Source of the DNA: Physella acuta
Taxonomy: Eukaryota; Mollusca; Gastropoda; Physidae
Length of the DNA: 64,000 nt
NCBI RefSeq assembly: GCF_028476545.1
Contig: NW_026731810.1
Coordinates: 1,248,501-1,312,500 of the forward strand
Direction: 5' to 3'
Positions 38,001-49,969 of this stretch are shown one piece after another. Every line of letters starts with the position of its first letter. Positions within the stretch are counted from its first letter, which is position 1. Position numbers and translations under genes: made by a program. The notes beneath the pieces are model-generated. The model was not told the DNA's origin. It did no database searches and was given only the letters and a program-made list of their open reading frames with translations.

Positions 38001-39059
38001 ATTCTTGTTTCCTATATTATTAACAAAATTTTATTTAAAAAAAAATCTGTCTGTACTCAATTTTATACGGTAATTAAATATTTTACAAAATCATTACATG
38101 AAATTTTAATAGCAAAAGACATTTTAAAAGACTATGTTATATTATGTACATATATTATTAATGAGAAACTCTAGAAGGCACACTTCAGTTGTGACACACA
38201 AACAATGCTCGTAGCTTTACTTGGTTTTCATTCTCTCTCTTTTATCTGGCAAATAGAGGGGGAAAAGGCGGGAAATGAAATGAGCTCACGTGATCCTAAC
38301 CTGCGGCGGGAGAGGGCAAATGTTATGCAATGGGATGCTTATCAGATAAGGGTTTCGCTATAAATAGCAAAAGTGGTTTTCATTTCTTGACTGCAGAGGT
38401 GACGCCCATTCTTTCCCGAGGCAATGGAGAACTCTTGGTCCCAGGGGGGATAACTCTTGTTCCCACTTACAAACTCGAGTTCACGGCACTTCCTGTTAGC
38501 TTTAGACACTTGTCTGGGTCTATGTACATCAAATGTCAAATTGTTTAACGAACGAGAAATATACGACTTGCATGCTTTCATCACAGACTTTTTTTTTTAT
38601 AACTGTCACTTGGTTTTTACAATACTCTCATTATGTCATATGCCATATTCTGCAATGTCACATAACATAACATGAACTGTTATATGCCATTGTTTAGTCT
38701 CGTATGACATGAAGTATCATGTATCATACTCTATAGAGCCATATGCCATAGTTTAAAGAATCATATGTCATACCTGCAAGCGGAACATGACATTTCCTCT
38801 AGTATTGTATGACATACAGTGCAATCTCTCATGCCCCAGGCCCACGTGAATTATTTTTACCGCTTTTTTGTAGACCAAAAAACTTGCATTTGCTTTCTGG
38901 GTTAAACTGGCTGAGTTGAGTCGACTGTCTCAATGTTGAGTCGACTGTTTCAATGCTCTCAGTGTACTCTAACTCGTAGCCCAGGGTAGCAAATCTTTGT
39001 CTCTGTCAAACCCGAGGCAAGGTTTAAAAAAATGAAGTATAAACGATTGACGGTCTGTG
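35036..39059. other. Region between FAM184 exon 7 and the GPCR gene
   Basis: I see no coding exon. It holds a MITE (35296-35529), a 30-bp array (35615-35760, CACTACAACAAATCCACATTTA type) and a 20-bp array (36595-36745, CCCATACAATCGCCCACATA). At 37640-37830 are several diverged copies of a motif (TACTGGGAACCCCGCAGGT, TTCAGGGTAACC). The rest is unassigned. If the FAM184 gene continues, this is intron. Confidence 0.5.
35296..35529. mobile_element. hAT-type MITE (CAG.GTTTCTTCC family)
   Basis: Left end CAGTGTTTCTTTCAGGCATA, right end AGTCCTAAAGAAACACTG. The family core is in between, with an extra repeat of a CC-TCCAGAT-CACGTCTACC block. No clean target duplication is visible. Confidence 0.8.
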
Positions 39060-41326
39060 CTACATCTCGTCGTTCTGCTTGTTCATTGTGTAGCCGTCAT
39101 CTCGCGTGAAGACACTGTGTGACGCCCCGTTTGACGTCACGGACTTGGACGACGAGCTGTAGATTTTTCCGTTGGTCGCTCTCAGGTTGGTGCCAACGGT
39201 ACCGGTGCTGTTCTCGCTTAACGGCATGGCCGTTGTCCAGGTGTCTCGCCTGGTCAGACCTCTCTGGAAGACGTGCAGGAAAGTTTTCCGGAACTTGCGG
39301 CTGATGGCGCAGTAGAGGAGGAAGTTGACACTGGAGTTGACCATGACGAGGAAGGTGTTGATGGATTTGAGGGCCAGGTACGCGGGCCGGCTGAAGACGT
39401 ATTTCCGGCCTTTTGAAGCGATGGTCAGCGCTAGGAAAACTCCGATAGCGTGGCAGAGGATGAAGACAAGGACAGTCGCCACGACGATAGCGCTGACGTG
39501 AAGCATGTCTACCGAGGTCATGTTTGTTGAGGCGGAGGCCTTATGCCGGAGCATTCTTCGCCGGTGGGTGGCCAGGAAGTAGATGAGGAAACCGTTGGCA
39601 ACGCCGAGCAGAAAGACAGGTATGATGGCTGCCAGAGCGATGTTTGCGATGTGCACGAAGGTGTCGTAGGAGGGCGTGTGCACCAGGTGGGTGGGGATCA
39701 AAGGGGTTTTGCTGCTCAGGTCGTGGTTGGGGACGTACTCGAAGAACTTGGAGAAGTGGAAGGTGAAGGAGGCGATGAAGATGCCGATGATGACGAGCCT
39801 GGCTCTCTGTATGGTGCAGACCAGGCGGGGGTGGAACATGAAGCGGAGGGAGATGAACCTCTCGGTGGTCACTGCCACGGTCAGCCAGCCCGTGCAGGTG
39901 ATGAACACGTTGTTCATGACGTACCTGTGGAGCAGCAGCTTCATATTAGTGGTGGTTAGTGCTAGTTAGTGCTAGTTAGTGCTAGTTAGTGCTAGTTAGT
40001 GGTGGTATGTGGTGATACGTGGTATTTATATTGTAACTGTGACTGTAAGGAGTGGTATTTGGATGGTGGAAGCTAATGCTGATTGCAGAGAATAGTTTAA
40101 TGTGAATTAAAGAAGGTACGGATATTGCCACTTTAATTTTGTAACAAACAAAATCTAATAGACTAATACATTGTTTTCAGCTCCGTCGTAATACGAAGGT
40201 ATTGCATGCACCTGTACATGGGTAATTTACTCCAATTTGATTTTCAAAATTTTGTTTTGCTATGCACCTGTTGGTTAGGGTATTTTTTAAACCACCATTT
40301 TAAAGTTGAGTAAGATTTTAAACAAATTGCATTACGTGCGAGAATTTGAACCACTAGCAAGAGGACTACTTTTTAAAATTACAAAGTGTCATGCACTTTG
40401 TTTATTACTTGTGTTCGGTAAACTTTCTAAGAGGTCTTAAACGCTGTAGACCGAATTAATTATACTCGGAGTGCTTATCTAAGCTTGTTACGGATACACT
40501 GATAGTTTGCCTCTACAGATGGGCTATAGTATACTCTACAAATGTACTACAATCCAACCCAACAGGTGGTCTATAGTTTGTCTATACGTGTGGATCCAAT
40601 TCTGCCTTTAGACTATAGACTGTAGACAAAGCAACATGAATACAGGTAGCGTTATGGCCTTGACTTAGCGTTCAACTAGTTCAACACTAGAGATTATAAC
40701 TCTTTAAAAATAGCAAAGCTACCCTTTTAGAACGAGGCGGTGCAGGGGACAGATTAAGCAGTTCACCTGTGTTTTCGGCACATGAAAGGATAGTATGGTC
40801 AGCATTATGTCCAGCCACCTAGCGTGAGTCATGTACCCATTAGGGTGGACTCTGGGACGTATTGCGGACTTTTGGGCGTGCGTTCTAACATCCAATTCTT
40901 CAGTCCTATTCTAAAATATCTTTGAATGTATAGAAAAAACAACCCACCACCACCCAAGTCTTACCTTATAACAGTGTAGTAACGAAAGAAGAGTTTGAAG
41001 CTGTCACCCTCGGCTATCCTGGCGTTCGAGTTGAAGAAGGACGGCACTTGGAAGATGAGAAGCAGCAGGTCAGACACTGCCATGGCCGTCAGGAAACACG
41101 TGGTGGCCGCCGCCATCTCCCGCCGGGTCAGCACGCAGAGGCTGAGGGAATTCCCGATGATGCCCAGGCAGCAGATGATGGGCACTAGGACCTGCTCGCA
41201 GATGTAGTGGGCCCTCATGACGTAGTCTGGCATCATGGGGACCTGAGTGACCGGCACGACCGGCCCTGCACTGGCGTTCTGGATCACATGGGTCATGTTG
41301 GCCAGGGCGGTCATATTGAGTGCCAT
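39060..41326 (-). CDS. Class A (rhodopsin-type) neuropeptide-like GPCR, two coding exons
   Basis: Minus-strand exons 41326-40965 and 39924-39060 (phase 2 junction, AG|G = Arg); 408 aa. The ATG at 41326 is the first in frame and has a good context (A at -3, G at +4). The extracellular N-terminus has N-glycosylation sites at NMT (4), NMT (10) and NAS (17). TM1 has GNSLSLCVL. TM2 has AVSDLLLL. The TM3 end reads TTERF in place of DRY. TM4 lacks the conserved Trp, and TM6 reads FILCHAIG, without the usual CWxP Pro. TM7 has NSSVNFLLYC for NPxxY, followed by ISRKFRKTF, the typical start of helix 8. NSSVNFLLY and the ERF motif are typical of invertebrate FMRFamide-receptor-like and related peptide receptors. 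The ligand is unknown. The C-terminal tail is Ser/Thr-rich. The intron carries a SINE. Confidence 0.9.
40781..40905 (-). mobile_element. SINE copy in GPCR intron
   Basis: It shares CATGAAAGGATAGTATGGTC, CAGCATTATG, ACCCATTAG and GGGTGGACTCTGGGACGT with the SINE copies at 10494 and 50879. The tRNA-like head is decayed. Confidence 0.65.
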
Positions 41327-41684
41327 CGTCTGCTTACCTAGCTCGGCTAAAGTCCGATATTTGATCTTGTACCACTCACTTCTGAAATTTTTACCTTTGT
41401 AAATTACACACACAATTATCTAATTAAACCGGCTTTCACTTTTTTTTATTCACAATCCTGTTGAAGTGTGTAAAGAATTTTAAAGTCCCTCACAACACCG
41501 TGTAACGTAAAGCTGTTGTTACCCCCTCCGTTGGTTCAGTCTCTATCCTCCCACCAACTATTCGCTTCTCACGGCTGCTGCTCTACCAAGGATATGCTAT
41601 ACGCGGAGACGCGAGAGTAGCACAAAGTACCGCGAGAACAGGCTCTTACCCCTGTGGTCACTCTGGCGAAACGCGGGGATCGAC

Positions 41685-41692
41685 TTTTTATA
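41685..41692 (-). promoter_or_regulatory. TATA-like box of the GPCR gene
   Basis: TATAAAAA on the minus strand, about 360 nt upstream of the start codon, in a locally G+C-rich stretch (41560-41760). It implies transcription starting near 41655-41660, if there is no further upstream exon. Confidence 0.45.
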
Positions 41693-41759
41693 TCCGCCGC
41701 CGTGTGTGTGAGCACTCAATACAGGCGTGGAGCCAACCATTTGGGCGGAGCGTGCGCCT

Positions 41760-42180
41760 GATTGGGTCACCACTGCTCAGCTACGTACTTCTCTGTGTCA
41801 ATACGATTTATGTCTATTTTTATCTTTTTTTTTTATTTCACGTTTAGGAGAGCGGTTGAGGGGGGGGGGGGGTAGAATGGAATTCTGTTAAAAGAGGGTC
41901 GGGACGGAAGCGGAAATCGAGGCCGTTATGTAAGAGGAAACAGTTCTTCCCCTTATGTTAGTTGGCGTCTGCTCCGTTGTCTGCCGGCTTTTTAACCTTT
42001 GCGGACGCGATAAGACGTAAATACGAGGGAGACGGTGATCCTACTGTGACCATCAGAAACAAATAGTGCTCATTATGTGCTATCTTATGGGAGAGTGGGG
42101 GGGGGGGGGTGGCATATTTGTTTTTACATTGCATATTATATATATATAGTAAACATTGTTTAGCAAGCGATGAAATACTT
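41760..42180. other. Intergenic region upstream of GPCR gene
   Basis: No gene is seen. G runs occur at 41861 and 42098. On the minus strand 41958-42060 reads LRLIASAKVKKPADNGADAN before a stop, but no supporting splice site or family was recognised. Confidence 0.4.
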
Positions 42181-42276
42181 ATGTGTATATATTTTGCATA
42201 CATATATATGTATATGTATTTATATCTATATGTATATCTATATCTATATGTATATCTATATCTATATCTATATATA

Positions 42277-42314
<38 letters not shown>

Positions 42315-42315
42315 G
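42181..42315. repeat. TA-rich compound microsatellite
   Basis: Runs of TATATG, TATATC, CTCTCT and TA pass into one another just before the hexanucleotide array. Confidence 0.9.
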
Positions 42316-42342
42316 TAGGTATTGGTACAAAGTTATAGCTAC

Positions 42343-42572
42343 ATGTAGCCATAGCCATAACTTTAGCCATAACCATAGCCACTGCCCCAGCCATAGCCAT
42401 AGCCATAGCCATAGCCATAGCCATAGCCATAGCCATAGCCATAGCCATAGCCATAGCCATAGCCATAGCCATAGCCATAGCCATAGCCATAGCCATAGCC
42501 ATAGCCATAGCCATAGCCACAGCCACAGCCACAGCCACAGCCACAGCCACAGCCACAGCCACAACCGTAGCC
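42343..42572. repeat. AGCCAT/AGCCAC hexanucleotide array
   Basis: About 38 hexamers: AGCCAT for the first two thirds, then a switch to AGCCAC. The frames of His-Ser, Ala-Met and Leu-Trp repeats on the two strands are artefacts of the period of six. Confidence 0.95.
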
Positions 42573-43437
42573 ATATCTTTAGCCATATACTAAAGCATGT
42601 GCAAACGGATATGCCTATAGATATGAATAAGACTCTGGATATTTAAACAAGTTGTACAATGCAGTAGTTGAGCACAAGCATGTCTCTGTTACCTGGTGAG
42701 GTGGGAGAGGGAGAGCCCACCCCCACCTCACGTGTCGCTTTTACCTGACACAATCCCAGCATTGTTCCATCTCAAGCAGACTAGAGCTGTAATCTGCGCG
42801 CGCGTCTAATTCAATGTCTAGCAGACGAGAGGAAGTACGCGGTGCCGGTCCACAATTTTGGGATTTCCTGTCGTTCGAATACCATTTTGATGGCACTCGA
42901 CATAGAATAGCTTTTAAAATAGTTCTCATTTTAGTTTCACAAAAATATGATTTCACCTTTGACGGGGTTTGGTAAACGTCGCTTTACAGCACGATGTTTT
43001 GTTTGGCTGACATCATTTCTAAGCAAATATCCAGTCGTATCAGTAACTTGTTTGTGGTTAAACTAGCGTTAGTTTTGATTGACTGCTGATGTCTAGAAGA
43101 TGAGTGTTCAGACAAGAACATTTTTGTAATGATTTTTTAAAACTTATTTATCACCATGAAGCATAGGATGAGTCTAACAATGTCTCCCTCTTATGGATGT
43201 GGTCTTGTGACCTTGTCAATCATATCCATAACATGAATGTTGTCAGGTTTACGTCGGGTTTGATCAAATTATGTCTTACTAAATCAGCTTACAATATGAC
43301 AAGTTATTAAAACATGTTACGGTTTTGCCAGTTGTACTTTGTAGCTACACTCTAATAACGTAGCTTTCTCGCTCTCGTTTTTGTTCTCTACGTCCACTCG
43401 AGTATTGTAACGAGTTAATGATTTTCGCGAGTTGAAG

Positions 43438-43515
43438 TACACACACACACGCACACACACACGCACACACACACACACGCATACACACACGCACTTACAC
43501 ACGCGCGCGCACGCA
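43438..43515. repeat. CA/GC microsatellite
   Basis: (CA)n interrupted by CG, ending in GCGCGCGC. Confidence 0.9.
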
Positions 43516-43761
43516 CACCAACATGTCCAGCAGCTTAACTGAATAGTCTACTTTCATGGAAAAAATGCTGGTATTGTCAGTGTATAAAACAAAATCAAAT
43601 GTCCTTTGCCTTACACTTATACCCTAGTGTACCTGTTCTTATGTGTGTCTTGTCTTGCATCGTGATATACAATACACAGTGGTTAAATCGTGTGAAATAC
43701 CAGTCACTTATATGCAATACACACACTGACAGTTAGAACATAGTCAGAATGTTGCAGGGGG

Positions 43762-43885
43762 ACGCCGTGATCGGCCAGTAAAGCTCCTGGTTTTTAAAAT
43801 GTCCCCAGTTCGAACCCCAGGGCAGATGAGGTTTGATAGCTGGGGATAGCAACCCCAAAATCAAGCAAATGTTGCCTTGTAGTTT
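43762..43885 (+). mobile_element. Possible tRNA-derived SINE
   Basis: Box A-like TGATCGGCCAGTAAAGCTCC and box B-like CCAGTTCGAACCCC are correctly ordered but not correctly spaced for a folded tRNA. The body differs from the other SINE copies. Confidence 0.4.
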
Positions 43886-44651
43886 GTTCTCTGATGGACA
43901 AAGGCTATGGAAGTAAATCCAAAAAAGAAAATCAGTCTTTATTTGGAGTCAACAGTCTATATGGCGCATTCACAGGATTGACTTGTAAATGTAATACTTT
44001 ATTATTTGGAGAAAATCCCTACAGCATTACATTTAAAAACGAATACGAAGAAAGAAGAAGAATGTTGCAATTTATAACATTTTTTAAAACGAATTTTTTT
44101 TAAAAGACCGGAGATAATCTTTTAATTTATATGTAAAATAATAGGCATTAATTATTTTATTATATTTGAAGATTTAGTGAGATTAATTACACCAGACACG
44201 CAACGCATTGAAGATAATATTCAAACCGTCATTTCACTTGCTTGATATATTGGCTGAAAGAATTTTTATTGCGCTACGTAACTATCGCGTACGTCTATTT
44301 CTCTTGTGACGTATGGTCCGTCTATCTGACAAAACGAGCATCTGGTTTTTCCCGGGATTGATTCCAGCGGAAGTGACGTCACGAAAGCTATCTCGGACCA
44401 ACACTCGTCCATGAGAGGTATCTCACCTTCCCCGGGTCTGGTCTGTCTCACCCCATGTCACCCCCTGCCACCCACACACCCTGTGGATCGTCATGCAGGC
44501 GGTGATCGGGTGATACGGGAACCCTGCGGGGCGTCGTACGGTCGGTGGTCGGGTGATAAGCGTCTTGGTTGCCTCAAAACCCGCTAATCTGGTCACGTCA
44601 TATTCGAGCTGGTATTAATGTCGGAGTTGCACTCGCTGACTTCCGCTACAG

Positions 44652-45215
44652 GAGAGGAACATGAGGATTTTCTCATGGTTGATGCATTTATCATTGTTGA
44701 GATTTAATGATTTTCTCATGGTTGATGCATTAATCATTGTTGGGATTTGATGATTTTCTCATGGTTGATGCATTTATCATTGTTAAGATTTGATGATTTT
44801 CTCATGGTTGATGCATTTATCATTGTTAAGATTTGATGATTTTCTCATGGTTGATGCATTTATCATTGTTGAGATTTGATGATTTTCTCATGGTTGATGC
44901 ATTAATCATTGTTGGGGCTTGATGATTTTCTCATGGTTGATGCATTTATCATTGTTGGGACTTGATGATTTTCTCATGGTTGATGAATTAATCATTGTTG
45001 GGACTTGATGATTTTCTCATGGTTGATGCATTAATCATTGTTGGGACTTGATTATTTTCTCATTGTTGATCATTGTTGGGACTTGATGATTTTCTCATGG
45101 TTGATGTATGAATCATTGTTGGGACTCGATGATTTTCTCATGGTTAGAGTTTAAATACTCTTTGTGACGATGATTTTCTCATGGTTGATGCATGAATCAT
45201 CGTTGGAAAGGAATA
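44652..45215. repeat. Minisatellite of about 45 bp
   Basis: About 12 units, GATGATTTTCTCATGGTTGA plus TGCATTTATCATTGTTGGGACTT, with substitutions and a few shortened units. Confidence 0.9.
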
Positions 45216-45950
45216 AATATTAAAAAGGGTTCGGTAAATGCACGTAGAAAACTGGTGGGGTTCGGTACCTCTAAAAAGGTTAAAAATCACTCAGTTTAGC
45301 CGACAACTGATTAAGAGCTAAGATTCGGTTTTAAATAATGTCGCTTACTGCACTCGATCTCTCGATAAACCACTATACACCCACGCTATAGCCCACGCTA
45401 TAACCCCCTTTATAACCCTCTGTAAAACTTACTCTATAACTCACTCTATAACCCACTCTATAACCCACGCTATAACCAACCCTGCTACATCCTAAAACCC
45501 ATACTATAGGCACATTTAACCCTCCATACCCCCACTAACCTGTCCTGTAAATCTAAACACTAACCTAATTCTATTCTACTGAAACGCTCCCAAAACTCCC
45601 CTCCCCCATACGGCTTGTATTACACACACTAGCAAACATTACTAAAGGTTAGAAAATAATAAGAAAAATTAGAAAATAAAAAGTCTATTTGAATGATTAA
45701 CTCGTTTTTTTTTATGCCAACTGATCTTCACCGTTGAAAGAAAATTGTGCTTCCCTCAGCTAAAATTACGTGAGGTTTTGGGCGATTGGCGCCTGTGATA
45801 AAAGGTGTGGTAAAAGGTGGGGGTAAAAGGTGGGGGGATTTAAACAAATTTCAAAACCTAAATTTGCTTTTAGTCTTTAAAAATAACCATGAAAGCAAAT
45901 TTAGCTCATTGAAGTTGTGTCATTTTTTTTAGTGTGGGCAGTGCTAAAAA
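45216..45950. other. Gene-free region
   Basis: No gene is seen. From 45365 to 45490 there is a loose repeat of CTATAACCCAC. Around 45790-45835 is a short GTAAAAGGTGG repeat. Confidence 0.5.
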
Positions 45951-45954
45951 GGTA

Positions 45955-47142
45955 GGATTTATGGTGTGTGGGCTATGTTAAAAGGGTAGGATTTATGGTG
46001 TGTGGGTTATATTATTAGGTTAGGGTTTATGGTGTGGGTTATGTTACAAGGGTAGGGTTTATGGTTTTGGGTTATATTACACGTGTAGGGTTTATGGTGT
46101 GTGGGTTATGTTACAAAGGTAGGGTTTATGGTTTTGGGTTATATTAAAAGTGTAGGGTTTATAATGTGTGAGTTATGTTACAAGGGAAGGGTTTATGGTG
46201 TGTGGGTTATATTACTAGGTTAAGGTTTATGGTGTGTAGGCTATATTACTAGGGTAGGGTTTATGGTGTGTGGGTTATATTACGAGGGTAGGGTTTATGG
46301 TGTATAGGTTATATTACGAGGGTAGGGTTTATGGTGTGTGGGTTATATTACGAGGGTAGGGTTTATGGTGTATAGGTTATATTACGAGGGTAGGGTTTAT
46401 GGTGTGTAGGCTATATTACTAGGGTAGGGTTTATGGTGTGTGGGTTATATTACGAGGGTAGGGTTTATGGTGTATAGGTTATATTACGAGGGTAGGGTTT
46501 ATGGTGTGTGGGTTATATTACGAGGGTAGGGTTTATGGTGTATAGGTTATATTACGAGGGTAGGGTTTATGGTGTGTGGGTTATATTACTAGGGTAGGGT
46601 TTATTGTGTGTGGGTTATATTACGAGGGTAGGGTTTATGGTGTGTAGGCTATATTACTAGGGTAGGGTTTATGGTGTGTGGGTTATATTACGAGGGTAGG
46701 GTTTATGGTGTATAGGTTATATTACGAGGGTAGGGTTTATGGTGTGTGGGTTATATTACTAGGGTAGGGTTTATGGTGTGTGGGTTATATTACGAGGGTA
46801 GGGTTTATGGTGTGTGGGTTATATTACGAGGGTAGGGTTTATGGTGTGTGGGTTATATTACTAGGGTAGGGTTTATGGTGTATAGGTTATATTACGAGGG
46901 TAGGGTTTATGGTGTGTAGGCTATATTACTAGGGTAGGGTTTATGGTGTGTGGGTTATATTACGAGGGTAGGGTTTATGGTGTATAGGTTATATTACGAG
47001 GGTAGGGTTTATGGTTTTGGGTTATATTACAAGTGTAGGGTTTATGGTGTGGGTTATGTTACAAGGGTAGGGTTTATGGCGTGTGGCTCATGTTACAAGG
47101 ATAGGGTTTTATGGTGTGTGGGTTATATTACGAAGGTAGAGT
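45955..47142. repeat. 34-bp minisatellite with higher-order pattern
   Basis: About 35 units of some 34 bp: AGGGTAGGGTTTATGGTGTG plus TGGGTTATATTACG. Two unit types (GTGTGTGGG and GTGTATAGG) often alternate, and CTAG-variant units recur at spaced intervals. This indicates duplication of blocks of several units. The flanks are more diverged than the centre, as is usual for arrays kept uniform by unequal exchange. Confidence 0.93.
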
Positions 47143-47559
47143 TTATTCACGTTTGAATTTTTTTCATAAGGGAGGGTAGGGTTACGTTAATAAAGGGGCC
47201 AATAAGGATGGTGGAAGATGCTAGTATTGCAGAATTTTGTGTTGAATGATGCAGGATTAATGAATGTGTAGGCAGAGTGTTTAAAACTTGAATGAACAAA
47301 AGTATGCAGACAAGTTATTTCTAAATATGCTTGTTCTGCAGCTATACAATGGAGTTTTATTTTTCTTCGATGGCTCTTGTGAGGCCAATGCTTGTTAACT
47401 AACAGTCCAGTAATTAGGCTAATTATGTTCGTGGCTTAACAAGTTGGGCGGAGCTTCGTTGGTCACAGGCAAGCTTGTCTAAAGATTGATAAAACAGGTC
47501 ATCCTTTTCTAGCAGAATATTATTAATGATAAACATATAAATAAATGCATTTTTACATA

Positions 47560-47632
<73 letters not shown>

Positions 47633-48880
47633 TACTAAATTATCTGTACGATTGAGTCTGGATGTTGTGTACAGTGGTGCTATTGTTAAAGTGCGAACTT
47701 TCTCTAATTTAATTTAGAACATCTCTCCTGATTAATCCTCGAGCCCTGTAAGATTCGTCTCTGATTGGTCTCTAGGGTAATCACTGAACTCGTTTTCTTC
47801 TGGCACGGCAGGGGTCGTGTTATTCACCGGAAGTTGAGATACGACGCTTCCGGTCTCTCAAGGCCTAGTTGGCCACACGACTCTCCGCCGGTCAAGAGGC
47901 CGGTTCGTTTTACTTCTTGAGTTTTTTATCGTCTTGAAATAAAAGTGTTGATTGTATCATGCCAAGAGGCCTGCGTATTACTATCGTGTGTTATTTATGT
48001 TTATAGAGAAGTAGGGCATAGACCTATGCTGGATGATGAATGGAGAGGGAGGGGTTTTTCCAACATTCTGATGTTTAGAATTCGCACTAAAGTAACAATA
48101 GAAAATGTTCTCATGTTTGTTCACGACTTTTGGATAGGGGCGGTGTAATTAGTTTTGATATAATTTTCGAAATCTTTTTTGTTTTCTACTTCTACTTTTT
48201 CTTCTCATTCGTTCTAAGTTTTTATATTGGAGGGGATTTTCTCCAACGCAATGAAGTTTTACATGTCAATATGTTATGCGCATATATGCCAGTGACCTCG
48301 ACTTCAACCTGCTTTTCTATCTGGATTTACAGCCATAGCCTTTGTCCACTTTAGAATTAACTACAAGAGCAGCTGTTTGATGTTGAAGTTTTCTCTCCTG
48401 GATGGTTTGTTGTCTCCAGATATCCTGCCTTATCTGCCCTTGGGTTTAAAACATGAATAATTAATCGTGTTAAAAACAACGTATAGAAGTAGTGGGCAAA
48501 TCAAAGTACTTATAATTATTATTAGATAAAGACGAGTATTGTTTAAATTGTTATTGTCTTGAATCGATACGCGCTCTTCATGTTATGTCATTAAGTTTTT
48601 TTTTCTAATTAAGGATTAAGCTATGCCCACAGTTCCATCACTAATTATATTTTTCTGATTAGAGATTAATCCGTATCCATAGCCCTACCAAAGATTTTCG
48701 TCTAATTAGAGAGTAAAGCTTGTCTATAGCTTCACTAATATTTTCAACAGTTCAGCCAAGACGGGAATTGTTGTCATGTAGACGCTATCCACCGCGTACT
48801 TGTTTTCTTTAACTGAATTCACTTTAAATCTGAACCCCTTATTTGAAGGGCCTGTACTAGCAACCATACAGTGTTGAAAC
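47143..48880. other. Gene-free region
   Basis: No gene is seen. A TA microsatellite is at 47561-47630. Around 47700-47960 is a mixed segment with AATAAAAG near 47938. Confidence 0.45.
47561..47630. repeat. TA dinucleotide microsatellite
   Basis: Uninterrupted (TA)n of about 70 bp. Confidence 0.95.
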
Positions 48881-48884
48881 ATAT

Positions 48885-49105
48885 ATATTAGCTATAGAGA
48901 TAGTTTAGAACTTCCCAATATGTTCTCTACATAGATAGTTTAGAACTTCCTAAGATGATCGCTATATAGATAGTTTAGAACTTCCTAAGATGATCGCTAT
49001 ATAGATAGTTTAGAACTTCCAAAGATGATCGCTATATAGATAGTTTAGAACTTCCAAAGATGTTTGCTATATAGATAATTTATAACTTCCTAAGATGTTC
49101 TTAAA
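48885..49105. repeat. Minisatellite of about 36 bp
   Basis: Six units of ATAGATAGTTTAGAACTTCC followed by AAAGATGATCGCTAT. Confidence 0.88.
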
Positions 49106-49965
49106 TGACGGTTAAATAATCCCAACGTAAGCCAATATCGAGTTGCAAGTAAACTATCAACATAAGCATACTCATCTCTGTCTTTGTAGTAATACTTGAA
49201 TATGGGTGTTAAAAAAATGTCTGATCATAATAAATCTAGCAGAGGTTTAAAAACACCCTCACAGATATATTTCCTTCACCGTATCTAAAAACCGGAAGTG
49301 GTTCTAACTTTCCCCATAAAAAACGGGGATTCCCTGACACTATCGGAAAAGCCCAATTTCCCACCAACGCCGGCAGCAGATAGTCCACGCCCCGCTCACA
49401 ATGCGCAGTTTTTCATGTCTCCTCAGATAAGAGAGCATCTCTTTCAAATTATCCCTGCCTTTGGCATAACTAGCCTTCTTTATTACCGCCGTCCTTCAGC
49501 GGTTCTCAGCGTGTGGCTGACACAGGGACCGCCCAAATCGTGTTACTGATTAACGTTTCGTTGGACTTTTTGACTAATATATTCTTCATTATATATTCTT
49601 TCATTTTTGAAATATTAATTAATTTCCACTCAGCTTAACAGGAAAAATAAATCCTATACAATTTTGTTAAAGCCAGTTATTCTTTGATAAACCTAATATT
49701 GATGTTAAAATAAAATAAAACTGAAATATTCGCCCATTAATCGACGGCATATTCTGCTACCACGGTTGAATATAGGAGTAAATGATCTGGCACAACTACG
49801 CTATTTGAGACAGGCAGATATAATATGTAGAGTTCTCGGGACTTAAACAAACTTTTTGATGCCTACGGATAGATGTACAGTTTCCGGGTGTTAAGCTAAC
49901 TTTTTGAGACCCCGGGATATATGTCAGTTCTCGGGTCTTAAACAAATAGTTTGAGACCCGCATGC
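49106..49965. other. Gene-free region
   Basis: No recognised gene. An 83-residue frame at 49298-49549 is not similar to anything I know. CAGCGGTTCTCAGCGTGTGG near 49498 resembles a hAT terminal repeat, but no partner end was found. Confidence 0.4.
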
Positions 49966-49969
49966 TAAA

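Larger units (their letters stand above)
42573..44640. other. Gene-free region
   Basis: No gene is recognised. It holds a CA/CG microsatellite (43438-43515) and a SINE-like segment (43762-43885). From 44300 to 44600 the DNA is G+C- and CpG-rich, which could be regulatory. On the minus strand a donor-like GTCAG|GTAAAAG near 42742 could end a noncoding upstream exon of the GPCR gene; this is not supported further. Confidence 0.4.

Noticed and set aside
42170-42646. His-Ser, Ala-Met and Leu-Trp repeat frames
   Set aside because: Produced by the AGCCAT hexamer array.
44652-45215. Regular repeats resembling a CRISPR array
   Set aside because: Units are directly tandem with no unique spacers, and the window is eukaryotic; it is a minisatellite.
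45955-47142. TAGGGTTTA motifs as telomere repeats
   Set aside because: The motif occurs once per 34-bp unit within a unique context; no pure telomeric run is present.
47660-47985. Solo LTR (AATAAAAG and mixed GC segment)
   Set aside because: No TG...CA borders with a matching target duplication could be found.
49298-49549. 83-residue plus-strand frame as a gene
   Set aside because: No recognisable domain, signal peptide or splice structure, and composition is not distinct from its surroundings.
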